Source: Flavobacteriaceae bacterium Ga0077528
Lineage (GTDB): Bacteria > Bacteroidota > Bacteroidia > Flavobacteriales > Flavobacteriaceae
Direction: 5' to 3'
DNA: 64,000 nucleotides
NCBI GenBank assembly: GCA_001464475.1
Contig: LNDX01000014.1
Location: 1-64,000, forward strand
Shown one piece after another: positions 24,132 to 31,733 of the stretch (its first letter is position 1; every line of letters starts with the position of its first letter). The translations under genes were made by a program, and so were the position numbers. The notes under the pieces are model-generated. The model was not told where the DNA came from and searched no databases. It saw nothing but the letters and a program-made list of their open reading frames with translations.

Positions 24132-25553
24132 ATGGCAACCAATTTACCTGATGATAGTTTTAGAGATACTATTGCAACTATTGATGAAACAGGAAAAAGA
24201 GCTTTTATTCATCCTAAAAAGCCATCTGGACCTTTTTATGATAAGCGTAAAATAGTAAGTTATTTTTTACTACTGTTTTTATTATCAGCTCCATTTATCA
24301 AAATTAATGGAAATCAGTTTTTGATGTTTAATGTTTTGGAAAGAAGGTTTAATATTTTTAGTTTTCCTTTTTGGCCTCAAGATTTTCACCTTTTTGTGAT
24401 TTCAATGATAATAGGAGTAGTTGGTTTAGCACTATTTACTGTTGCATTTGGTAGAATCTTTTGTGGTTGGTTTTGTCCTCAAACAATTTTTATGGAAATG
24501 GTTTTCCGTAGAATTGAGTTTTGGATAGATGGTGATAGAGCTCAACAAATAAGATTAGCAAAGCAAGATTGGGATGGAGAAAAGATAAGAAAGAGAGTTA
24601 CTAAATGGATCATCTTTTTTATAATTTCTTTTATAATTGCTAATGTTTTTTTAGCTTATTTGATAGGTAGTGATAAACTAATATCATTTATTTTAGATGG
24701 ACCAACCAAAAACGTAAGCACATTAATATCTTTATTAATCTTCACAGGAGTTTTCTATTTTATATACGCATGGTTTAGAGAGCAAGTTTGCATTATAGCT
24801 TGTCCTTATGGTAGAATGCAAGGTGTTTTATTGGATAACAAAACCATAAATGTTGCTTATGACCACGTAAGAGGTGAAGGTGAAATAGGAAGAGCTAAAT
24901 TTAATAAAAATGAAGATAGAGCTGCTTCAGGAAAAGGTGATTGTATTGATTGTAAAGTTTGTGTTCATGTTTGCCCAACAGGCATTGATATTAGAAATGG
25001 TACTCAATTAGAGTGTATCAATTGTACTGCATGTATCGATGAATGTGACACGATTATGGAGAAAGTTGGTTTGCCAAAAGGACTCATAAGATATGCCAGC
25101 GAGGATGAAATCGTAAAGAAAGAAAAGTTCAAACTTACTACAAGAATGAAAGGTTATATTGCAGTTTTAGCAATATTAATTGGAGTTTTTATAGGTATGC
25201 TTTTCTTAAGAAATGATGTTGAAGCAACAATTTTACACATGCCAGGTCAATTATTTCAACATGAAGGCGATAACATCACAAACATTTATAATTACAAGAT
25301 TGTAAATAAAACAGAAGGTGAATTTAGTAATGTGACTTTTAAATTAATTGAGCCTAAAGGTGAAATTAAATTGGTTGGAAGCCCATTTATTAAAGTACCA
25401 AAACAAGGAATCACTGAGGGATCAATGTTTGTTAAAGTACCTGAAAAAGATTTGAAAGGAGAAAAAATTGATGTTAAAATTGAAGTTTACGATAACAATA
25501 AACTAATAGAAACAACAACAACCAATTTTACAGGTCCAAGAAATTTCAACTAG
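24132..25553 (+). CDS. ccoG: Cytochrome c oxidase accessory protein CcoG (RdxA/FixG)
   Basis: 473 aa. About five membrane helices in the first 230 residues plus one near 340, and NapH-like motifs FCGWFCPQTIFMEMVFRR (about 115) and IACPYGRMQG (about 230). Two [4Fe-4S] sites: CIDCKVCVHVCPTGID (about 275) and CINCTACIDECD (about 297). The C-terminus is an Ig-like FixG domain. CcoG is a Cu(II) reductase-like factor for cbb3 assembly in known systems. It is separated from ccoP by a stem-loop, followed by ccoH 34 bp later. Confidence 0.93.
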   Translation: MATNLPDDSFRDTIATIDETGKRAFIHPKKPSGPFYDKRKIVSYFLLLFLLSAPFIKINGNQFLMFNVLERRFNIFSFPFWPQDFHLFVISMIIGVVGLALFTVAFGRIFCGWFCPQTIFMEMVFRRIEFWIDGDRAQQIRLAKQDWDGEKIRKRVTKWIIFFIISFIIANVFLAYLIGSDKLISFILDGPTKNVSTLISLLIFTGVFYFIYAWFREQVCIIACPYGRMQGVLLDNKTINVAYDHVRGEGEIGRAKFNKNEDRAASGKGDCIDCKVCVHVCPTGIDIRNGTQLECINCTACIDECDTIMEKVGLPKGLIRYASEDEIVKKEKFKLTTRMKGYIAVLAILIGVFIGMLFLRNDVEATILHMPGQLFQHEGDNITNIYNYKIVNKTEGEFSNVTFKLIEPKGEIKLVGSPFIKVPKQGITEGSMFVKVPEKDLKGEKIDVKIEVYDNNKLIETTTTNFTGPRNFN

Positions 25554-25587
25554 AAATAAGATTATAATTATATAAATAAAAAAGATT

Positions 25588-26034
25588 ATGAAAATCAATT
25601 GGGGAACAGGAATAGTAATTGCATTTGCACTTTTTATGAGTTTTATCTTATTCTTTGTTTTCAAAGTGCAATCCGATAGTAAATATGACAACGAATTAGT
25701 GGTCGAAAAGTACTATTTGAAAGAACAAACATTTGAAAAACAAATGGAAAAAGAGCAAAATGCTCACGATATGTCTGAAGCAGTAAAAATTACTACTTCT
25801 GAAAAAGGAATAATGATAGCATTTCCTGATGGATTTGATATCTCTAAAATAAATGGAAAAGTGTCCTTATACAGACCGTCAAACAAAAAATTAGATTTTG
25901 AGGTTCCTATCTCACTATCTAGTCCACATTTGCTCATACCTAAAAGTAATTTGGTTGGCGGTCGTTGGGACATTTCTATAGATTGGTCTTATGAAGGCAA
26001 AGAATTCTTAAGTAAAGAAACTATTTTATATTAA
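25588..26034 (+). CDS. ccoH: FixH/CcoH family protein
   Basis: 148 aa: one N-terminal membrane helix (GIVIAFALFMSFILFFVF), then a periplasmic beta domain of the FixH type (VEKYYLKEQTFEKQME, DGFDISKINGKVSLYRPS, LVGGRWDISIDWSYEGK). CcoH/FixH is required for stability and assembly of cbb3 oxidase. It follows ccoG by 34 bp and precedes a DsbD_2-like membrane protein by 8 bp, so all are in one operon. Confidence 0.9.
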   Translation: MKINWGTGIVIAFALFMSFILFFVFKVQSDSKYDNELVVEKYYLKEQTFEKQMEKEQNAHDMSEAVKITTSEKGIMIAFPDGFDISKINGKVSLYRPSNKKLDFEVPISLSSPHLLIPKSNLVGGRWDISIDWSYEGKEFLSKETILY

Positions 26035-26042
26035 CAAGCGTC

Positions 26043-26747
26043 ATGCTTTACTCAGCTCTAATATTCGGTTTGATTAGTAGTTTGCACTGTATCGGTATGT
26101 GCGGTCCAATTGCTATGATGTTGCCTGTAGATAGGAGCAATCCAACAAAAAAAGTAATTCAAATAATGCTTTATCATTTGGGTAGATTGTCTGCCTATGC
26201 ATCATTAGGACTTATTTTCGGAATATTGGGTAAAGGATTTTATATGGCTGGTATCCAACAACACATATCAATAATTGTTGGAATTTTAATGATTGTAATT
26301 GTATTAATTCCTGAGCGAGTGTTCATGAAATACAATTTTTCAAAACCAGTTTATAAATTAATATCAAATGTAAAAACAAGTTTAGGAAACCAATTTAAAA
26401 GAAAATCTCCGGACGCTCTTTTTACAATTGGATTATTAAACGGATTTCTCCCATGCGGATTGGTTTATGCTGCTCTCTTTGGAGCCATAGCCATGCAAAA
26501 TGTAACTTTAGGTGTAACCTATATGTTACTTTATGGATTGGGAACCATACCAATGATGAGTGCTGTAGTTTATATATCTAATTTCTTATCTATTCCAATT
26601 CGAAGTAAAATGCAAAAGTTAATTCCTGTTGTTACAGTTATTATCGGAACGCTCTTTATTTTAAGAGGATTAGGATTAGATATTGCCTATATATCTCCAA
26701 GTAACATGAATTTGTTTGTGCAAGCAAATGCAAATTGTCATAATTAA
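26043..26747 (+). CDS. DsbD_2/TauE-SafE-like membrane protein linked to cbb3 biogenesis
   Basis: 234 aa, about six membrane helices. The first has LHCIGMCGPIAMML with a CxxxC motif and the fourth region has NGFLPCGLVYAALFGA, the paired GMCG / PCGL motif of the DsbD_2 (urease-accessory UreH-like, often labelled sulfite exporter TauE/SafE) family. Members occur beside ccoS/ccoI/fixH genes and are thought to move copper or reducing power for oxidase assembly. I infer a role in copper supply to CcoN; it is not tested here. Confidence 0.8.
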   Translation: MLYSALIFGLISSLHCIGMCGPIAMMLPVDRSNPTKKVIQIMLYHLGRLSAYASLGLIFGILGKGFYMAGIQQHISIIVGILMIVIVLIPERVFMKYNFSKPVYKLISNVKTSLGNQFKRKSPDALFTIGLLNGFLPCGLVYAALFGAIAMQNVTLGVTYMLLYGLGTIPMMSAVVYISNFLSIPIRSKMQKLIPVVTVIIGTLFILRGLGLDIAYISPSNMNLFVQANANCHN

Positions 26748-26755
26748 TTAACTAA

Positions 26756-26998
26756 ATGCAAACTATTATGGAAAGACATGATTTAATCCACGAGTTTCCT
26801 GAATATCAGGATAAAATCCACCAATTAAAAGTTGAAGATACTCATTTCAGAAAAATATTCGATGAATATCACGAATTAGAACATAGAATTCACAATATCA
26901 ATACTGGTGAAGAAATTGTAATAGATGAATATGCTCATGAGTTAAAAGCAAAGTTACTACATCTTAAAGACGAGATTTATTCTCACCTTAATAGATAG
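26756..26998 (+). CDS. YdcH family (DUF465) small protein
   Basis: 80 aa, soluble and mostly alpha-helical with a His/Glu-rich composition. LIHEFPEYQDKIHQLK and FRKIFDEYHELEHRIH match the DUF465/YdcH pattern (FPEY...I..L......F..L...H..LD..I). The second half, EYAHELKAKLLHLKDEIYSHL, forms a helical hairpin with the first. Function unknown; it ends the cco operon and precedes a strong terminator. Confidence 0.85.
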   Translation: MQTIMERHDLIHEFPEYQDKIHQLKVEDTHFRKIFDEYHELEHRIHNINTGEEIVIDEYAHELKAKLLHLKDEIYSHLNR

Positions 26999-27022
26999 TA
27001 ATTTTTATTTTGGGTTTTAAAG

Positions 27023-27048
27023 AAAAGCACGCTGTAAGGCGTGCTTTT
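27023..27048. terminator. Rho-independent terminator of the cco operon
   Basis: Perfect 10-bp stem AAAAGCACGC (27023-27032) / GCGTGCTTTT (27039-27048), 6-nt loop, T-run; the A-run upstream makes it usable for hemN too. Confidence 0.92.
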
Positions 27049-27051
27049 TGA

Positions 27052-27106
27052 ATATTAGTGCAATCTATGTTAATAATAATTAGTGCAAATTCGTAAAATT
27101 CGTGTA
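27052..27106. repeat. Dispersed TTCGTG-type repeat
   Basis: TAGTGCAA, then AATTAGTGCAAATTCG and AAATTCGTGTAAAAA. The same motif recurs at 28679-28713 (AATTCGTGCAAATTGG, GAAATTCGTGTAAAAA), so the hemN gene is bracketed by copies. Confidence 0.5.
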
Positions 27107-27110
27107 AAAA

Positions 27111-28475
27111 CTAAACCGTCATTGAAAACAATTCGGTCTGCGGAAGATTTCGTTTTAGACGCAAATCAAATGCCATGCAAATGTTTCTTACAAATGGTTT
27201 TCCTTTTTCTGTAATTTGTATTGATTGGCTTGATATTTCTACTAAACCATCGTTTTCCATTTCGTGAAGTTGATTAATTATTTCAGGTAATTCAGGAAAA
27301 AAGTCGCTATCATTTTTCCATGAAGTTTCAAATTGGCACATCAAATTTAGAATATGTTTTCTGATAATTAAATCTTCATCGGTTAGAATATGACCACGAA
27401 AAACAGGTAATTCATTAGCATCTAATCTTTTGTAATAGTCTTCAATAGTTTTTTCATTTTGTGCAAAACTGTACCAACTATCGCTTATAGAAGAAACACC
27501 AAGTCCAATCATCAATTGTGTTTTGGATGATGTGTAACCCATAAAATTGCGGTGTAAATTTCCTTTTTGGAATGAATCATACATGCTATCGGTTTCTAAA
27601 GCAAAATGATCCATCCCAATTTCATGATAATTATTCTGCGATAATCTATTTTTTCCGGCTTCATAAAGTTGACGTTTTTCATCATCTTTAGGCAAATCTT
27701 CACCTTTAAATCCGCGTTGGCCGTTACCTTTTATCCAAGGCACATGAGCATAACTATAAAAAGCCAATCTATCAGGTGAAAGTGATTTGGTTTTATCTAT
27801 GGTATCAATTACATCATCCAAAGTTTGAAATGGTAGTCCAAATATTAAATCATGACCAATAGAAGTATAACCAATTTCTTTTGCCCAAAAAGTAACTTTC
27901 GCCACATTGTGAAACGGTTGAATTCTATGAATAGCCGTTTGAACTTTACTAGAATAATCTTGAACACCAAAACTCACTCTTCTAAATCCTAAATCATAAA
28001 GTGATTGTAAATGTCTTCTTGTGGTGTTATTTGGATGACCTTCAAAGCTAAATTCGTGATCTTTCGCTTTGATAGCACGAGTGAAAATTCCGTTGATTAA
28101 TGTTTCTAAATTTTCTGGTGAGAAGAAAGTAGGTGTTCCGCCACCAAGATGAATTTCTTTGATAATGGGTTTATTTGGTAATAAATCGCAATACAAATTC
28201 CATTCTTTTAAAACAGCTAAAATGTATGGATTTTCAACTTCGTGATTCTTTGTTATTCTTTTGTTGCAGCCACAAAAGGTGCACATGCTTTCGCAAAAAG
28301 GCAAATGAATATATAAACTAATACCTTCTGAAGCATTAGATTCGTTGAATGATTTTATAAAAGTATTTTTCCATTGTTCTAATGAAAATAAATTTTCTTC
28401 CCAATAAGGAACCGTCGGATAACTTGTATATCTTGGTCCAGGAACATTATATTTTTGAATTAAGGAAATTGACAT
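27111..28475 (-). CDS. hemN: Oxygen-independent coproporphyrinogen III oxidase
   Basis: 454 aa radical-SAM enzyme that decarboxylates coproporphyrinogen III to protoporphyrinogen IX without O2. Cluster motif C61-x3-C65-x2-C68 (LPFCESMCTFCGCNKR), the N-terminal GPRYTSYPTVPYW and EIHLGGGTPTFF near 110 are typical of true HemN, as is the length; the HemW group is shorter and lacks the N-terminal trip-wire. It lies convergent to the cco operon and is preceded by a Fnr-type operator and a perfect -7 box, matching heme supply to a high-affinity oxidase under low oxygen. Confidence 0.95.
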   Translation of the reverse strand: MSISLIQKYNVPGPRYTSYPTVPYWEENLFSLEQWKNTFIKSFNESNASEGISLYIHLPFCESMCTFCGCNKRITKNHEVENPYILAVLKEWNLYCDLLPNKPIIKEIHLGGGTPTFFSPENLETLINGIFTRAIKAKDHEFSFEGHPNNTTRRHLQSLYDLGFRRVSFGVQDYSSKVQTAIHRIQPFHNVAKVTFWAKEIGYTSIGHDLIFGLPFQTLDDVIDTIDKTKSLSPDRLAFYSYAHVPWIKGNGQRGFKGEDLPKDDEKRQLYEAGKNRLSQNNYHEIGMDHFALETDSMYDSFQKGNLHRNFMGYTSSKTQLMIGLGVSSISDSWYSFAQNEKTIEDYYKRLDANELPVFRGHILTDEDLIIRKHILNLMCQFETSWKNDSDFFPELPEIINQLHEMENDGLVEISSQSIQITEKGKPFVRNICMAFDLRLKRNLPQTELFSMTV

Positions 28476-28495
28476 GATGGTCTACTTTTAAGTTT

Positions 28496-28503
28496 CAAAA
28501 GTA
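28496..28503 (-). promoter_or_regulatory. -7 box TACTTTTG of hemN
   Basis: Perfect TAnnTTTG on the minus strand, 20 nt before the hemN ATG (28475), centre 28499.5, 33 bp from operator 3. Confidence 0.65.
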
Positions 28504-28525
28504 ACCTGAGTTCTGTTATAAAAAA

Positions 28526-28539
28526 ATGATAATTGTCAT
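28526..28539. promoter_or_regulatory. Fnr-type operator 3, ATGATAATTGTCAT
   Basis: ATGAT-N4-GTCAT; its reverse complement ATGACAATTATCAT differs from operator 1 only in the spacer. Centre 28532.5, exactly 33 bp upstream of the hemN -7 box centre. Confidence 0.75.
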
Positions 28540-28558
28540 ATTGAAGTGAAAAGAAAAG

Positions 28559-28623
28559 AGAGAATAGAGTGGATGTATAATGGTATTTCTCTCTCGTCAA
28601 AAAAGACGAGACGAAATGACAAA
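28559..28623. repeat. Hairpin-containing dispersed element (GTCATTTCGTC type)
   Basis: Minus strand reads TGTCATTTCGTCTCGTC then a hairpin (CTCGTC 28593-28598 / GACGAG 28605-28610, A6 loop) then GAGAGAGAAATACC. It resembles GTCATTTCGAC..GAGAAATC elements I remember from Bacteroidetes intergenic DNA; only one copy is in this window. Confidence 0.4.
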
Positions 28624-28722
28624 AACTGTTTTGCAATATTAGTTTTCACTTTAAAGTTCGTGAAATTTTTCATTAAAATTAATTCGTGCAAATTGGTGAA
28701 ATTCGTGTAAAAAAAGAAATAA

Positions 28723-28750
28723 AAAAAAACCACACATAAGTGGTTTTTTT
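28723..28750. terminator. Rho-independent terminator of the small RNA
   Basis: 11-bp stem 28723-28733 / 28740-28750 (AAAAAAACCAC / GTGGTTTTTTT), loop ACATAA. No protein gene ends near it on either strand. Confidence 0.85.
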
Positions 28751-28886
28751 AAATTGATATGATTAACAGTTATTCAGCTCGTGTACCATTTCGTTGGTTA
28801 TAGACGGAAAGTTGGAAAATCTCTATATTCTAAATGCTGTTGCGCCAACTTGGCAAATCATAATTGAAGTTTTAAATTTCAATTAT
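28723..28886 (-). ncRNA. Candidate small structured RNA, unassigned
   Basis: A self-contained transcription unit on the minus strand: perfect -7 box TAACTTTG (plus CAAAGTTA, 28887-28894), about 155-160 nt of non-coding sequence, then a strong terminator (28723-28750). The RNA can fold well: a 9-bp 5' hairpin (ATAATTGAA / TTCAATTAT), a closing helix TATGATT / AATCATA (28856-28862 with 28758-28764), directly stacked on AACAG / CTGTT (28837-28841 with 28765-28769) and TTTAG / CTGAA, an inserted GCCA-AGT-TGGC hairpin and an inner ATAGA / TCTAT hairpin. In-frame peptides are at most about a dozen codons. It could be a 6S-like RNA (6S-Flavo), Flavo-1, or new; I cannot tell from memory. Confidence 0.55.
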
Positions 28887-28894
28887 CAAAGTTA
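28887..28894 (-). promoter_or_regulatory. -7 box TAACTTTG of the small RNA
   Basis: Perfect TAnnTTTG on the minus strand; a T-rich -33 area (TGTTTTC) lies about 18 bp upstream. Confidence 0.5.
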
Positions 28895-28962
28895 ATTTAA
28901 GAATTGAAAACATATTTTACATTATAAATTGTGATTGTTGTAAATTAAAATTAAGCTATAAA

Positions 28963-28990
28963 AAAAGCTCACCGTTTAAAGTGAGCTTTT
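28963..28990. terminator. Terminator after the DUF349 gene
   Basis: Perfect 10-bp stem AAAAGCTCAC (28963-28972) / GTGAGCTTTT (28981-28990), 8-nt loop, T-run on the minus strand, 4 bp after the stop. Confidence 0.92.
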
Positions 28991-28993
28991 GTT

Positions 28994-31159
28994 TTATTTA
29001 TTCAAATTTCTAATTTGTTTTAATTTGTCTTTCCAAGAAACTAATTCTTCTTTATGTCTTTCAATTGTTTTTCTAACCTCTGTTACAATTGAATTTTCTT
29101 TCTTAGCATTCTTAGTGTTTTGGAAGAACTGAATGTTGTTTTCTAATTGGAAAATTTCATGTTGAACTTCATCAATTTTTCTCATGATGAAGATTTTTTC
29201 ATTATCTAATTTTCTACTGTCTTCAGAACCTGCGATGTTGTCTAAACGATTAGCAAAACGCAATTGCTCGCTTTCTTTTTTGCTAGAACTTAATTTTTCA
29301 AACAAGGCATCTAGAATTTTATTGAATTTTCCTTCTACATGTCTTCTGTTGAAAGGAACTCTTCCAATAGATTTCCATGCTTCAATGTGTGCTTTTATTG
29401 CATCCAAATCGGTTTTGTGATCACCAACTAATTCAAATGAACGCAACGTTTCTAAATATTCTTTTTTCTTTTCAAAAGCAGCAACTTCTTCAGCATTTTC
29501 TTCTTTTTTACTGTCTTTCAAACGCTCAAAATAATGATTACAAGCCGCTTTAAATTCATCCCAAAGTTTATCAGAAAACTTTCTTGGAACGTGTCCAACT
29601 TGTTTCCAATCTTCTTGAATTTGCTTCATTAAAGGCGTTGTAGCAGCAAAATCTTCACTGTCTTTCAATTCATTTGCTCTATCTACAAGTGCTTGTTTTT
29701 TACTTAAATTATCGTTTTGATCTTTCTTAATGTCTTTGTAAAATGAATTTTTCAATACATTAAAATCACGAACGGCATTTTTAAATTTTGCCCAAGTAGC
29801 TTCATTCACTTCACTTGGAACTTTTCCTGTAGCAAAGAATTGATTTCTCAACGCTTCCACTTTTACAATTTGGTTCAACCAAGCTTGGTGCGAATCTACT
29901 TTCTCTTGAGCTAAAACTTCTAATTGCGCAATGATTTCGTTTTTCTTTTCAAGATTTTCAGTTTCTTTTGCTCTAAAACTCTCGTAAAAAGCTTCACGTT
30001 TGTCGTGCATTTGTTTGGTCAATTCACTGAATTGTTTCCATAATTCTTCACGGTGTTCTCTAGAAACTGGTCCAATATCTTCTTTCCAAATACGATGTAA
30101 ATCTTGCAATTCACGGAACGATTTATTGATGTCAGTTTCATGAATTAATTCACCAACACGAGCTATAATTTTGTTTTTTAATTCTAAATTGTGTTTGAAT
30201 TCTTGATCACGAGCATCTCTATCTAAGTGCAAGAAATCGTAAAAATTCTCAATGTGGAAATGATAGTTATTCCAAACGTGGTTGTATTTATCTTTTGGAA
30301 TTGGTCCTGCATTTTTCCAACGTTCTCTAATATCATTTAACTGTTTTAGAGCATTGGCAATATTTCCTGTCGAATTGTTTACCAAGTTTTTCAACTCTTC
30401 TACAATCGCCATTCTGTTTTCTAAATTCGCTTTTAAGTTATTTTGAAGCGATTTAAAATGTGCATTTTTCTTATCTCTATATTGATTATATAACGAATCA
30501 AATTTTGTTTTTAATGGAAAGCTATAATGGAAATCCTCTGTAGTATCTGGATTTTCTGCATGAAATTCATCTCTTTTTTCATCCATAAAATGGTGAAATT
30601 TAGACAAAAATGCTTTTTTAACTTCTTCAACATGTTCGCGAACCGACATTACTTGGTCAGTTGCAACAAGTGTTTCTAATTCTTCAACCAATTTTTCCAT
30701 TGGCAAAGCTTCATAATCTTGCAACGGAATGTCATAACGACCTTTTACCGTTTCATCTTCGCTTTCTTCTGCATTCGCATTGGCAATGGCGTTCATTGCA
30801 AAATCATTTGCATCTTCTAAAACGATGGTGTCATCAGCTACTTGTTCGTCTGTTAATTCAATAACATTTTCTACAACTTCTTCAGTTGTATTTTCTATAG
30901 TTGGAACTTCTTCAGGTGTTTCTGTAATTTGTTCACCTACAAGGTCTTCAACTTCTAAAGCCGTTTCTTGTTCAGCTTCAGCTACCAATGGAGCTTCAAC
31001 TTCGGTATCAGGAACCAATTCAACTTCTGTTTCAACAGCTTCTGCGATTGCTTCAACTTCTTGATTTTCAGTTTGAACAGCTTCTTGAGAGGCATTGTTT
31101 ACGTTTCCATCTGTCTCGTTTTCGTTAACTGACAGGTTATCATTCTTTTCTTCTAACAT
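28994..31159 (-). CDS. DUF349 repeat protein
   Basis: 721 aa, cytosolic. The first 140 residues are strongly acidic and low-complexity (EEVPTIENTTEEVVENVIEL type). From about 150 to 640 come some seven DUF349 units of about 75 residues: helical, with a recurring W...G..P.....LW..F pattern (RWKNAGPIPKDKYNHVWNNY, DWKQVGHVPRKFSDKLWDEF, AWKSIGRVPFNRRHVEGKF). The C-terminal 90 residues form a coiled coil (NEKIFIMRKIDEVQHEIFQL). DUF349 proteins are widespread in Bacteroidetes and Actinobacteria; role unknown, RNA or ribosome association has been proposed for some. Monocistronic with its own terminator. Confidence 0.88.
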   Translation of the reverse strand: MLEEKNDNLSVNENETDGNVNNASQEAVQTENQEVEAIAEAVETEVELVPDTEVEAPLVAEAEQETALEVEDLVGEQITETPEEVPTIENTTEEVVENVIELTDEQVADDTIVLEDANDFAMNAIANANAEESEDETVKGRYDIPLQDYEALPMEKLVEELETLVATDQVMSVREHVEEVKKAFLSKFHHFMDEKRDEFHAENPDTTEDFHYSFPLKTKFDSLYNQYRDKKNAHFKSLQNNLKANLENRMAIVEELKNLVNNSTGNIANALKQLNDIRERWKNAGPIPKDKYNHVWNNYHFHIENFYDFLHLDRDARDQEFKHNLELKNKIIARVGELIHETDINKSFRELQDLHRIWKEDIGPVSREHREELWKQFSELTKQMHDKREAFYESFRAKETENLEKKNEIIAQLEVLAQEKVDSHQAWLNQIVKVEALRNQFFATGKVPSEVNEATWAKFKNAVRDFNVLKNSFYKDIKKDQNDNLSKKQALVDRANELKDSEDFAATTPLMKQIQEDWKQVGHVPRKFSDKLWDEFKAACNHYFERLKDSKKEENAEEVAAFEKKKEYLETLRSFELVGDHKTDLDAIKAHIEAWKSIGRVPFNRRHVEGKFNKILDALFEKLSSSKKESEQLRFANRLDNIAGSEDSRKLDNEKIFIMRKIDEVQHEIFQLENNIQFFQNTKNAKKENSIVTEVRKTIERHKEELVSWKDKLKQIRNLNK

Positions 31160-31290
31160 TTGCTTAAATGTGTAAGGTTATACAATATTTTCCTTTTTGG
31201 AGGGCGAAAGGTAGTAAAGTAGCATCAAAAATCAAAGAAAATCAATGGTTTCTGTTGGTTTTATTTGAAAAAAATAAATTTTAAATGATA

Positions 31291-31731
31291 TTATTTTTCA
31301 TTTGAAGTGGAAAAAAACTCAATTTCTTTTTTAGAACTTTTTGTATCAAATGGATGGTTCCAATTATAAGATTTATCCTCAAACGGACCGAAAAGGAAAG
31401 ATAGTATTGAAATTACTCCTAAAGTCATGATAATGAAGACACTAATTTTTCTTACTATTTTGGGAATTTCAATTTTATTAAGAAGTAAGATAATTATATA
31501 AATGAACACTATTCCTACAAGCAAATTACCAAATAAGCCATATAAATAAACATTTTGTTCCATCGAATTTACCCAAGGAACACTTGTTTTACAAATAAAT
31601 GGAAATCCAAATAAATTTGGTTCACGTTCGTTGTGGTTTTCTAAGATTGTTCGGAAAGTAATAACATTAAATTCAATAATAAATGAAGTTATAAAAAATG
31701 AAAGGAGTAGATTATATCTGCTGATTTTCAT
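31291..31731 (-). CDS. Small membrane protein, unknown
   Basis: 146 aa, no family recognised. Three hydrophobic segments: residues 8-28 (LLLSFFITSFIIEFNVITF), about 62-85 (LYGLFGNLLVGIVFIYIIIL) and about 95-113 (ISVFIIMTLGVISILSFLF). A polar loop holds a conserved-looking NEREPNLFGFPFIC. The last 30 residues are polar with KSSKKE. It follows aroE by 2 bp and is last in that operon. No functional statement is possible beyond membrane location. Confidence 0.65.
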   Translation of the reverse strand: MKISRYNLLLSFFITSFIIEFNVITFRTILENHNEREPNLFGFPFICKTSVPWVNSMEQNVYLYGLFGNLLVGIVFIYIIILLLNKIEIPKIVRKISVFIIMTLGVISILSFLFGPFEDKSYNWNHPFDTKSSKKEIEFFSTSNEK

Positions 31732-31733
31732 AC

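Larger units (their letters stand above)
28476..28993. other. 518-base gap: promoter, dispersed repeats, small RNA, terminators
   Basis: No convincing protein gene. From left: hemN promoter and operator (28496-28539), a hairpin repeat (28559-28623), a TTCGTG repeat (28679-28713), then a promoter-to-terminator unit on the minus strand (28723-28894) that I read as a small RNA, and the DUF349 terminator (28963-28990). Confidence 0.7.

Noticed and set aside
28536..28733. 65-codon minus-strand open frame in the hemN/DUF349 gap
   Set aside because: It is made of the TTCGTG and GTCATTTCGTC repeats and reads across the small-RNA terminator; low-complexity F/N/T protein with no homology signal.
28771..28795. 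A 12-base match to a conserved 23S rRNA stretch (GTACACGAGCTG on the minus strand)
   Set aside because: Too short and without flanking rRNA similarity; treated as chance within the small-RNA candidate.
30661..31064. Long plus-strand open frames opposite the DUF349 N-terminus
   Set aside because: Shadow of the acidic, repetitive GAA/GTT-rich coding sequence on the minus strand; Ser/Thr/Ala-rich product has no support.
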